Position numbers and translations under genes: made by a program
In this document: piece after piece, positions 1 to 5,346 of the stretch
How positions within the stretch are numbered: position 1 is the first letter of the stretch
Layout of the letters: each line of letters begins with the position of its first letter
The notes under the pieces: model-generated
The model's database searches: none
What the model was told of the DNA's origin: nothing
The model's input: only the letters and a program-made list of their open reading frames with translations
Assembly (NCBI GenBank): GCA_039812405.1
Contig: JBDIAL010000190.1
Span: 1 to 7,462, forward strand
Reading direction: 5' to 3'
DNA: 7,462 nucleotides
Origin: Nostocoides sp039812405
GTDB taxonomy: Bacteria; Actinomycetota; Actinomycetes; Actinomycetales; Dermatophilaceae

Positions 1-428
1 GGCGGCAGGAGCACGGCGAGCCGCCCGGCCGTGTCGCGCAGCGCCGCCGCCGCCCGGTCGTCGACCGGGCGGCCCGGCTCGGTCCCGCCGTCGAGCACCC
101 AGAGGCAGGCGAGCAGCTCCCCGGACCGGCGCACCGGGAGGCAGGTCCGGGCACCCATGCCGAGCGCGGCGTTCGCCGGCACCCGCACCGGCTCCGTCGC
201 CGAGTCCACCCCGTGGGCCCGCTGGTAGGCGAGGACCTCCTCGGGCACCCGCCGGGCGAGGATCGTCGCGACCCGGACCGCGTCGACGTCCGAGCCCTGG
301 GTGCTGTAGGCGAGGAGCTCCCCGGCGGGACCGTCGAGGCTGACCGAGTGGCCGAGGGCCGCCGCGAGGGCGTCGAGCTCGGCCTGGACCTCGGCCGCCG
401 CTCCCGGCCCCCGACCCGCCCCGCTCAT
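1..428 (-). CDS. PucR/CdaR-type transcriptional regulator, N-terminal part (cut by left window edge)
   Basis: The minus strand is open from an ATG at 428 to the window edge, giving 142 visible residues. They read like the sensor region of actinobacterial PucR-family regulators: an alanine-rich helix, then a segment with VSLDGPAGELLAYSTQG (about residues 28-44), then VATILARRVPEEVLAY and a GV turn. After these comes a GAF-like beta segment (CLPVRRSGELLACLWVLDGG). In this family a C-terminal helix-turn-helix binds DNA; that part lies outside the window, so the family call rests on the sensor region alone. An AGGA at 439-442 (minus sense), ten bases before the ATG, can serve as ribosome binding site. 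No in-frame start lies further upstream at the nearby CAT triplets (437-439, 455-457). The gene is divergent from the SHMT-like gene at 578, the usual arrangement of a local regulator with its target. The ligand cannot be told. Confidence 0.72.
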   Translation of the reverse strand, partial: MSGAGRGPGAAAEVQAELDALAAALGHSVSLDGPAGELLAYSTQGSDVDAVRVATILARRVPEEVLAYQRAHGVDSATEPVRVPANAALGMGARTCLPVRRSGELLACLWVLDGGTEPGRPVDDRAAAALRDTAGRLAVLLP

Positions 429-433
429 CCCCC

Positions 434-460
434 GGTCATCCTGGTCAGCCTGGTCATCCG
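434..460. repeat. Three tandem 9-bp repeats (GGTCATCCT type)
   Basis: GGTCATCCT (434-442), GGTCAGCCT (443-451) and GGTCATCCG (452-460) follow each other without a gap. They lie just upstream of the PucR-type start codon, inside its likely 5' leader, and the first copy carries the AGGA ribosome binding site on the minus strand. They may be a short regulator-binding iteron set or chance low complexity. Confidence 0.5.
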
Positions 461-463
461 ACG

Positions 464-497
464 AATGTAGGAGATGCGGAGGTCTCCCGTCGGTCAA
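464..497 (-). promoter_or_regulatory. Weak candidate promoter of the PucR-type gene
   Basis: On the minus strand TTGACC (497-492) matches a -35 element well and TACATT (469-464) fits the TAnnnT form of an actinobacterial -10. The 22-base spacer is much longer than the usual 17-18, so at most one of the two boxes is likely to be used as written. A start near 457 would give a leader of about 29 bases containing the 9-bp repeats. Confidence 0.22.
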
Positions 498-514
498 CCC
501 TCCGATGACGGGAG
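484..514. promoter_or_regulatory. 8-bp inverted repeat, possible operator between divergent genes
   Basis: CTCCCGTC (484-491) and GACGGGAG (507-514) are perfect inverted copies separated by 15 bases, a centre-to-centre distance of about 23 bp, near two helical turns. The right half overlaps the candidate -35 of the SHMT-like gene and the left side lies next to the candidate minus-strand -35. A dimeric regulator, possibly the adjacent PucR-type protein, could bind here; that link is inference. Confidence 0.4.
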
Positions 515-534
515 GCCGGCGCACGGCATACCGT
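505..534 (+). promoter_or_regulatory. Candidate promoter of the SHMT-like gene
   Basis: ATGACG (505-510, sharing TGAC with the -35 consensus) and TACCGT (529-534, TAnnnT form) are separated by 18 bases. A start near 541 would leave a leader of about 37 bases before the GTG at 578. The -10 overlaps a GGCATACC octamer (525-532) that recurs in the window. Confidence 0.3.
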
Positions 535-577
535 CGTCCCGGACACCGCACACCCACCCGATCGGAGACCACCCGCC

Positions 578-1906
578 GTGACGACCCTCGCCGCCCGCCC
601 CTGGCTGCCCGCACCGACCGTCCGGTGCGTCGGGGAGACGACGCGGACCCTCGCCGGGCTCGACGCCGCCGCCACACAGCGGTGGATCGGCGACCTCGTC
701 GCGGAGAACCGGCACATCCACGACGAGACGTGCGTCAACCTCAACCCGGCGACCAACCGGATGAACCCGCGGGCCGAGGAGATGCTCGCCGCCGGGCTCG
801 GCTCGCGACCCTCGTTGGGCTACCCGGGCGAGAAGTACGAGATGGGCCTGGAGGCCATCGAGCAGATCGAGATCATCGCCGCCGACCTCGCCGCCCGGGT
901 CTTCCACGCCGACCACGCGGAGGTCCGGGTCGGCTCCGGCGCGCTCGCCAACCTGTATGCCTTCATGGCGACCTGCGCCCCCGGCGACCCGATCATCGCG
1001 CCGCCGGCCAGCATCGGCGGCCACATCACCCACCACGCCCCCGGGGCGGCCGGGCTCTACGGCGTCCGCACGGTGCCCGCCCCGGTCGACCCGGCCCGCT
1101 ACTCCGTCGACGTCGACGCCCTGGCCGAGCTCGCCCGCGAGGTCCGGCCCCGTCTCATCACGGTCGGGAGCAGCCTCAACCTCACCCCGCACCCGGTCGC
1201 GGCGATCCGGGAGATCGCCGACTCCGTCGGCGCCTACGTCCTCTTCGACGCCGCCCACCTGTGCGGCATGATCGCCGGCGGGACGTGGCCGAACCCGCTC
1301 GACGAGGGCGCCCACCTCATGACGATGAGCACCTACAAGAGCCTCGGCGGCCCTCCCGGCGGGCTGCTCCTCTCGAACGACGCCGAGCTGGCCCAGCGCA
1401 TCGAGGCCATCGCCTACCCGGGCCTCACCGCGAACTTCGACGCCGGCAAGACGGCCGCGCTCGCCCAGACGCTCCTGGACTGGACCGTGGCGGGCGAGGC
1501 CTACGCGACGGCCATGGTCGCGACGGCCCGGGTCCTCGCCGACGAGCTCGTCGCGGCCGGTCTGCCCGTCTTCCGGCGCGAGGAGGGGGTCACCGCCTCC
1601 CACCAGCTCGCCGTCGAGGCGGCGGCCTACGGCGGCGGCCAGGCGGCCTCCGCACGGCTGCGTCGGGCCAACCTCCTGGCCTGCGGGATCGGCCTGCCGG
1701 TCGACCCCGTCGAGGGCGACGTCAACGGGCTGCGGATCGGCACGCCGGAGCTCGCCCGGCTCGGCATGACGCCCGGCGACATGCCGGCGCTGGCCGGGTT
1801 CGTCGCCCGGGGCCTGACCGGTGACCCCGAGGCCGTCGCCGCCGAGGTCGCCGCGTGGCGTCGGCCGTTCCGGGAGATCCACTTCACGACCGACAACCCC
1901 TCCTGA
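578..1906 (+). CDS. SHMT-superfamily PLP-dependent enzyme, probably not a canonical glycine hydroxymethyltransferase
   Basis: A 442-residue fold-type I PLP enzyme starting at GTG 578, with GGAGA (564-568) nine bases upstream. The SHMT framework is clear: GYPG at 81-84, GGHITH at 147-152 (SHMT GGHLTH), FDAAHLCG at 223-230 with Asp224 to hold the pyridine nitrogen and His227 stacking, STYKSLGGPPGG with the PLP lysine at Lys254, and LRIGTP with Arg386 to bind the substrate carboxylate. Hand alignment to E. coli GlyA around GYPG places Pro78, Leu80 and Glu88 where GlyA has Tyr55, Glu57 and Tyr65, residues needed for folate-dependent transfer. The N-terminal motif NLNPATN (54-60) also replaces the SHMT ASEN segment. 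A retro-aldol enzyme acting on a beta-hydroxy or alpha-methyl amino acid, or a transaldolase, fits better than one-carbon metabolism, but the substrate is unknown. It is divergent from a PucR-type regulator, and the gene that follows has its own promoter. Confidence 0.85.
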   Translation: MTTLAARPWLPAPTVRCVGETTRTLAGLDAAATQRWIGDLVAENRHIHDETCVNLNPATNRMNPRAEEMLAAGLGSRPSLGYPGEKYEMGLEAIEQIEIIAADLAARVFHADHAEVRVGSGALANLYAFMATCAPGDPIIAPPASIGGHITHHAPGAAGLYGVRTVPAPVDPARYSVDVDALAELAREVRPRLITVGSSLNLTPHPVAAIREIADSVGAYVLFDAAHLCGMIAGGTWPNPLDEGAHLMTMSTYKSLGGPPGGLLLSNDAELAQRIEAIAYPGLTANFDAGKTAALAQTLLDWTVAGEAYATAMVATARVLADELVAAGLPVFRREEGVTASHQLAVEAAAYGGGQAASARLRRANLLACGIGLPVDPVEGDVNGLRIGTPELARLGMTPGDMPALAGFVARGLTGDPEAVAAEVAAWRRPFREIHFTTDNPS

Positions 1907-1923
1907 CCCGGCCCCGGCCGCGC

Positions 1924-1976
1924 GCCGGGTACCCGGCCCCCTGATCCCCCCGCCGCGCGCCCGGCCCCGGCGCGCG
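1924..1976 (+). terminator. Possible U-less terminator hairpins after the SHMT-like gene
   Basis: A perfect 14-bp palindrome, GCCGGGTACCCGGC (1924-1937), begins 17 bases after the stop codon. It is followed by an 8-bp stem, CGCGCGCC (1954-1961) with GGCGCGCG (1969-1976), closing a 7-base loop. Neither has a T-tract. Such GC hairpins are often proposed as terminators in actinobacteria, but in DNA this GC-rich some pairing is expected by chance. Confidence 0.35.
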
Positions 1977-2100
1977 CCCAGTCCGCCGAGGACAGGCTCG
2001 GTCCACCCGAGGCGTCCACCGACCTCACCCGGCAGCGGCGGCCGGGGTCGCCCTCTCACCCTGCGCGGGTGATCTTCGGCGTCCGACCCCGGATGGTGGG

Positions 2101-2129
2101 CCGCGAGGACGGTCGCACCACCCTCGCGG
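2101..2129. promoter_or_regulatory. 8-bp inverted repeat over the -35 region of the ATPase operon
   Basis: CCGCGAGG (2101-2108) and CCTCGCGG (2122-2129) are perfect inverted copies with a 13-base gap. They span the place where the -35 of the TAGCCT promoter should be; the -35 itself (about 2111-2116, GGTCGC) is a poor match to consensus. A repressor or activator site is a reasonable guess. A leader hairpin is unlikely because transcription should begin downstream. Confidence 0.38.
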
Positions 2130-2133
2130 TGGC

Positions 2134-2147
2134 TAGCCTCGACGTCA
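2134..2147 (+). promoter_or_regulatory. Leaderless-type promoter (-10 TAGCCT) fixing the ATPase start
   Basis: TAGCCT (2134-2139) fits the actinobacterial TAnnnT -10 and lies seven bases before the ATG at 2147. Transcription would therefore start at or next to the A of the start codon. No purine-rich ribosome binding site precedes the ATG, which agrees with a leaderless mRNA, a common arrangement in actinobacteria. Confidence 0.6.
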
Positions 2148-3235
2148 TGGACGCACCGCTCGACGTCGGAGTGCTCAAGGACCGCGACGACCAGGCACCG
2201 GCGCAGCTGCGCGCGGAACGGTTCAACCGGCATACCTTCTGGTGCGGGCAGAGCGGCTCGGGCAAGACCTACGCCCTCGGCGTCGTCCTCGAGCAGCTGC
2301 TCATCCACACCCGCCTGCCGATGCTCATCCTCGACCCCAACGCCGACTTCGTGCGGCTCGGGGAGATCCGGCCCGACGCCGACCCCGAGGCGGCCCGGCT
2401 CCTGCGCGAGGTGGACATCCGCGTGCTCCGGCCGTCGGACGACCGCGACCGGGGACTCCACGTCCGGTGGCTCGACCTCGACGTGCCGTCCAAGGCCGCC
2501 GTCCTGCGCCTCGACCCGCTCCTGGACGCCGTCGAGTACAACGAGATGCTCCACCTGCTCTCCGAGATCGAGGGCACCGACGTCGGCGAGCTGGCCCGGC
2601 GGCTGGCCACCGACGAGCGCCCCGCCCGTCAGCAGCTGTTCCGGCGGATGGAGAACCTCCAGATGCTCGACTGGCCGCTGTGGGCGTGGGGCCGGAGCGG
2701 CGCCGAGGCGGTCGTCGCGGAGCGCCCGCGCGCGACGGTCTGCGACCTCGGGGGCTTCCGGTTCGCCGAGGAGCCGAAGGTCGCCGCCCTCGCCCTCCTC
2801 GACTACCTGTGGAACCACCGCGAGGAGCGCCGCCCGATCCTCGTCGTCATCGACGAGGCCCACAATCTCTGCTCCCCCCAGCCCGTCGCGCCCGTCGACC
2901 GGGCCCTCACCGACCGCATCGTCCAGATCGCGGCGGAGGGACGCAAGTTCGGCCTCTGGCTGCTGCTGTCCACGCAGCGCCCGTCGAAGATCCACCCCAA
3001 CGTCCTGTCCCAGTGCGACAACCTCGGGCTCATGAAGATGAGCTCGCCGCGCGACCTGCACGAGCTCGGCGAGTACTTCGGGTATGCCTCCCCGGAGCTC
3101 CTCGACCGGTCGCCCGCCTTCTCCCAGGGCGAGGTCCTCTTCGCCGGCGGCTTCATCCCCGAGCCGTCCATCGTCCAGGTCGCGGCCCGGCTCACCGAGG
3201 AGGGCGGCTCCGACGTGAAGGTCCCCCTCCCCTGA
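2147..3235 (+). CDS. HerA/FtsK-like P-loop ATPase (DUF87 type), stand-alone
   Basis: A 362-residue ATPase. Walker A is GQSGSGKT at 34-41, preceded by RFNRHTFWCG; Walker B is ILVVIDEAHN at 231-240 with Asp236 and Glu237. A polar motif STQRPSKI follows at 275-282, and the segment IAAEGRKFGLW (261-271) carries Arg266, a candidate arginine finger. The order Walker A, DPNADF, Walker B, EGRKFG, STQRP is typical of HerA/VirB4-like hexameric ATPases that move DNA or protein. Only about 33 residues precede Walker A, so the HAS-barrel of classical HerA is missing, and no NurA-like nuclease gene is visible. There is no signal peptide or membrane segment, so it should be cytoplasmic. The start follows the leaderless promoter; a GTG at 2069 in the same frame is rejected. 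The transporter gene begins 22 bases after the stop and is probably co-transcribed. The cellular role is unknown. Confidence 0.85.
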   Translation: MDAPLDVGVLKDRDDQAPAQLRAERFNRHTFWCGQSGSGKTYALGVVLEQLLIHTRLPMLILDPNADFVRLGEIRPDADPEAARLLREVDIRVLRPSDDRDRGLHVRWLDLDVPSKAAVLRLDPLLDAVEYNEMLHLLSEIEGTDVGELARRLATDERPARQQLFRRMENLQMLDWPLWAWGRSGAEAVVAERPRATVCDLGGFRFAEEPKVAALALLDYLWNHREERRPILVVIDEAHNLCSPQPVAPVDRALTDRIVQIAAEGRKFGLWLLLSTQRPSKIHPNVLSQCDNLGLMKMSSPRDLHELGEYFGYASPELLDRSPAFSQGEVLFAGGFIPEPSIVQVAARLTEEGGSDVKVPLP

Positions 3236-3257
3236 CGACGGGGAGGCCTCGATCCGC

Positions 3258-4955
3258 GTGGGCCCGTCCCGTCCCACCGCCCGCTCGAGGCTGCGCGGGT
3301 CGCTGCGCCGCTACCTGACCCGGTTCGGGTCCCGGAGCACCGCGGCCGACGACGCGAAGGCGGGGTTCGTCCTCGGGGTGGAGAGCGTCCCGGACGGGCT
3401 CGCGGCCGGCCTCCTCGCCGGGGTGAGCCCCGTCTTCGGCCTCTACGGGTATCTGACCGGCACCTTCTTCGGAGCCCTCGCGACCGGGTCGGTCTTCATG
3501 TCCGTCCAGGTGACCGGGGCCATGGCGGTCGTCATCTCCGACGTGCCGCTCACCCAGAGCGGGAGCCGCGTCGGGCCGGCCCTCGCCACCCTCGCCGTCC
3601 TCACCGGCGCCGTCATGCTCCTCCTCGGCCTCGCCCGGCTCGGCAGTCTGGTCCGCTTCATCCCGACGTCGGTGCTCGTCGGGTTCGTCAACGCCGTCGC
3701 CGTCAACATCGTCCTCGGTCAGCTGTCGAACCTCACCGCCTACGACGGGCAGGGCCCCAACCGGGTCGTCCGCGCGCTCGACACCCTGCTCCACCCCGGA
3801 CAGCTGAGCTACTCGTCGGTGCTCGTCGGGCTCGGCACCATCGTCGTCATCCTCTGCCTCGAGCGGACCCCGCTCGGCGCTCTCGGGATGGTCGTGGCCA
3901 TCGTCGCCATGTCGGCGGTCGCCGCCATTCCCGGCACCGGCATCATCCGCGTCGAGGACATCACCTCGGTGCCGCGCAGCCTGCCGCTGCCGGCCCTCCC
4001 GGCGCCGGACCTCGTCCTCCCGCTCCTCGTGCCCGCCCTCTCGCTCGCGCTCGTCGGGCTGGTCCAGGGCGCCGCGATCAGCGGATCGGTGCCCAACCCG
4101 GACGGCCGCTACCCCGACTCGTCGGCCGACTTCCGGGGGCAGGGCATCGCGAACATCGCCGCGGGGGTCCTGCGCGGCATGCCGGTGGGCGGCTCGATGT
4201 CCGCGACCGCCCTGGTGCGGGCGGCGGGAGCGCGGACGGCGCTCGCCAACGTCGTCGCCGGCGTGACGATGGCGCTCGTCATCCTCGTCTGCGGCGGAGC
4301 CATCGGGTACGTCGCGATGCCCGCGCTGGCCGGGCTGCTCATCCTCATCGGCATCCGGTCCCTGAAGATCCACGACCTGCTCATGGTCTGGCGCACGGGG
4401 ACGGTCCAGGCCACGATCCTCGGGGTCACCTTCCTGCTGACCCTCGTCATCCCGCTCCAGTACGCCGTCCTCGTCGGAGTCGGCATCGCCGTCGTCCTTC
4501 ACGTGACGAGGCAGTCCAACCGGGTCGTCGTGCGCCGCTGGGTGTTCGACGACACGGGCCGGATGCCCCTGGAGACCGACCCGCCCGTGCGGCTCACGCC
4601 GGGGGAGGTCGTCGTGCTCACCCCCTACGGGAGCCTCTTCTTCGCCGCCGCGCCGGTCTTCGAGTCGCAGCTGCCCATCGTGCCGGCCCGGTGCCGCGGC
4701 GCCGTCGTCATCCTCCGCCTCCGGGGCAAGGACGAGCTCGGGTCGACCTTCATCCGCTCCGTCGTCGGGTATGCCGAGCGGCTCGCGGCGAGCGGGGGGA
4801 CCCTCATGGTCGCCGGCCTAAGCCCTGGGGCCCTCGCCCAGCTGGAGGCGACCGGGGTCCTCGACCGGATCGGTCGGTCGAACGTCTTCCCCGCGCGTCC
4901 CCGGCTCGGGGACTCCCTCGCCGACGCCCTCGACGCCGCCCACAGTTCGGAGTAG
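3258..4955 (+). CDS. SulP-family inorganic anion transporter with C-terminal STAS domain
   Basis: A 565-residue membrane protein. After a basic N-terminus (1-30) comes the SulP opening segment, AGFVLGVESVPDGLAAGLLAG and VSPVFGLYGYLTG (35-68), then a run of hydrophobic helices to about 417. The SulP signature GMPVGGSMSATALVRAAGAR lies at 307-326 (usual form SGSFSRTA...AGART). Residues about 448-562 form a cytoplasmic STAS domain. Known family substrates include sulfate, bicarbonate and other anions; no carbonic anhydrase or sulfate-assimilation gene is visible, so the substrate is open. The third-helix segment reads VQVTGAMAVVIS (83-94), unlike the common STGP form. In the STAS domain the position of the usual Asp-x-Ser-Gly motif reads GSTF (495-498), without the Asp. 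The GTG at 3258 is preceded by GGGAGG (3241-3246) with an 11-base spacer, and the spacing to the ATPase gene indicates an operon. Confidence 0.88.
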   Translation: MGPSRPTARSRLRGSLRRYLTRFGSRSTAADDAKAGFVLGVESVPDGLAAGLLAGVSPVFGLYGYLTGTFFGALATGSVFMSVQVTGAMAVVISDVPLTQSGSRVGPALATLAVLTGAVMLLLGLARLGSLVRFIPTSVLVGFVNAVAVNIVLGQLSNLTAYDGQGPNRVVRALDTLLHPGQLSYSSVLVGLGTIVVILCLERTPLGALGMVVAIVAMSAVAAIPGTGIIRVEDITSVPRSLPLPALPAPDLVLPLLVPALSLALVGLVQGAAISGSVPNPDGRYPDSSADFRGQGIANIAAGVLRGMPVGGSMSATALVRAAGARTALANVVAGVTMALVILVCGGAIGYVAMPALAGLLILIGIRSLKIHDLLMVWRTGTVQATILGVTFLLTLVIPLQYAVLVGVGIAVVLHVTRQSNRVVVRRWVFDDTGRMPLETDPPVRLTPGEVVVLTPYGSLFFAAAPVFESQLPIVPARCRGAVVILRLRGKDELGSTFIRSVVGYAERLAASGGTLMVAGLSPGALAQLEATGVLDRIGRSNVFPARPRLGDSLADALDAAHSSE

Positions 4956-4965
4956 GCGCACAACC

Positions 4966-5012
4966 GGTCGAGGTATGCCGGGACCACCGCAGCGACATCG
5001 CATACCTCCACC
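4966..5012. repeat. Palindromic unit 1 (perfect inner stem)
   Basis: The arms are GAGGTATGC (4970-4978) and GCATACCTC (5000-5008), a perfect 9-bp pair. The stem extends to 13 bp with one mismatch at the outer end, around a 21-base core. This is the best-paired copy. Confidence 0.9.
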
Positions 5013-5024
5013 CAGCCCGCCGCG

Positions 5025-5071
5025 GGTCGAGGTATGCGGGGACCACCGCAGGGACACCGCGTACCTCCACC
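5025..5071. repeat. Palindromic unit 2 (G-T wobble in the stem)
   Basis: The right arm reads GCGTACCTC instead of GCATACCTC. The left-arm T at 5035 now faces G at 5061, a wobble pair that keeps the stem in RNA. The core begins with G, so GGTATGCC becomes GGTATGCG here. Confidence 0.88.
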
Positions 5072-5095
5072 CCACTCAGCCCCCAGCCCGCCGCG

Positions 5096-5142
5096 GGTCG
5101 AGGTATGCCAGAACCACCGGAGGGACCCCGGATACCTCCACC
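5096..5142. repeat. Palindromic unit 3 (core identical to unit 6)
   Basis: The left arm is GGTATGCC and the right arm GGATACC. The core (5109-5129) contains GAACCACCGGAGGGACCCC and is identical over 21 bases to that of unit 6 but to no neighbour. It is flanked on both sides by the same 24-base spacer. Confidence 0.88.
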
Positions 5143-5166
5143 CCACTCAGCCCCCAGCCCGCCGCG

Positions 5167-5213
5167 GGTCGAGGTATGCCGGGACCACCGCAGGGACACC
5201 GGATACCTCCACC
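5167..5213. repeat. Palindromic unit 4 (CCGG extension with bulged G)
   Basis: If G5178 is bulged, the pairing of TAT with ATA continues inward as CCGG with CCGG (TATGCCGG against CCGGATA). This gives a longer stem than the simple arms show. Confidence 0.88.
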
Positions 5214-5230
5214 CAGCCCAGGCCCCCAGC

Positions 5231-5277
5231 GGTCGAGGTATGCCAGGACCACCGCAGCGACACCGGATACCTCCACC
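5231..5277. repeat. Palindromic unit 5
   Basis: It has the same ends as unit 4 and a core with CAGGACCACC and AGCGACACC, a mixture of the features of units 1 and 3. It is followed by a 17-base spacer nearly identical to the one before it. Confidence 0.88.
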
Positions 5278-5294
5278 CAGCCCAGGCCCCCGCC

Positions 5295-5338
5295 GGTCGA
5301 GGTATGCCAGAACCACCGGAGGGACCCCGGATACCACC
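5295..5338. repeat. Palindromic unit 6 (shortened terminal copy)
   Basis: The right arm reads ATACCACC where the others read ATACCTCCACC, a 3-base loss, so this unit is 44 bp. Its core (5308-5328) equals that of unit 3. It ends 8 bases from the stop codon of the opposing LuxR-type gene. Confidence 0.85.
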
Positions 5339-5346
5339 GGCTAGAC

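Larger units (their letters stand above)
1907..2146. other. Non-coding gap of 240 bases: possible terminators then a promoter
   Basis: I see no convincing gene here. The left half is GC-rich with hairpin-forming sequence (listed separately). The right half carries the inverted repeat and -10 element of the ATPase operon. An open frame reaching back from the ATPase to a GTG at 2069 crosses the inverted repeat and promoter and has no ribosome binding site, so I treat it as non-coding. Confidence 0.6.
4966..5338. repeat. Array of six 47-bp palindromic repeats in a convergent intergenic region
   Basis: Six units start at 4966, 5025, 5096, 5167, 5231 and 5295, giving periods of 59, 71, 71, 64 and 64 bases. 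Five are exactly 47 bp; the last is 44 bp. Each begins GGTCGAGGTATG and ends ATACCTCCACC (GTACCTCCACC in unit 2), so the ends pair over 11-13 bases with one internal C-C mismatch, leaving a core of about 21 bases around ACCACCGSAGSGAC. Spacers are C-rich and of 12, 24, 24, 17 and 17 bases. The array begins 10 bases after the transporter stop and ends 8 bases before the stop of the opposing LuxR-type gene. It may act as a bidirectional terminator or mRNA-stabilising element, a REP/BIME-like family, or a protein-binding array. No flanking transposase or short target duplication is visible. Confidence 0.93.

Noticed and set aside
2069..2146. Upstream GTG start for the ATPase (26 extra residues)
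   Set aside because: The extension crosses the inverted repeat and the TAGCCT -10, has no ribosome binding site and adds sequence before the expected start of the domain.
494..3277. Very long minus-strand open frame of 927 codons across the SHMT-like and ATPase genes
   Set aside because: It is antisense to two clearly recognisable genes, and its protein is a composition-driven mix of Gly, Arg, Asp, Glu and Val with no motif. Long shadow frames are normal at this GC content.
3192..4502. Minus-strand open frame of 436 codons opposite the SulP gene
   Set aside because: It is antisense to a well-supported transporter, and the product is a Gly/Asp/Glu/Arg-rich string without domains.
4966..5338. 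CRISPR array
   Set aside because: The intervening segments are only 12-24 bases long and are copies of each other, the units are strongly palindromic over their whole length, and no cas gene is visible.
4966..5338. Integron attC sites
   Set aside because: The palindromes lack the RYYYAAC/GTTRRRY ends, no cassette genes lie between them and no integrase is seen.
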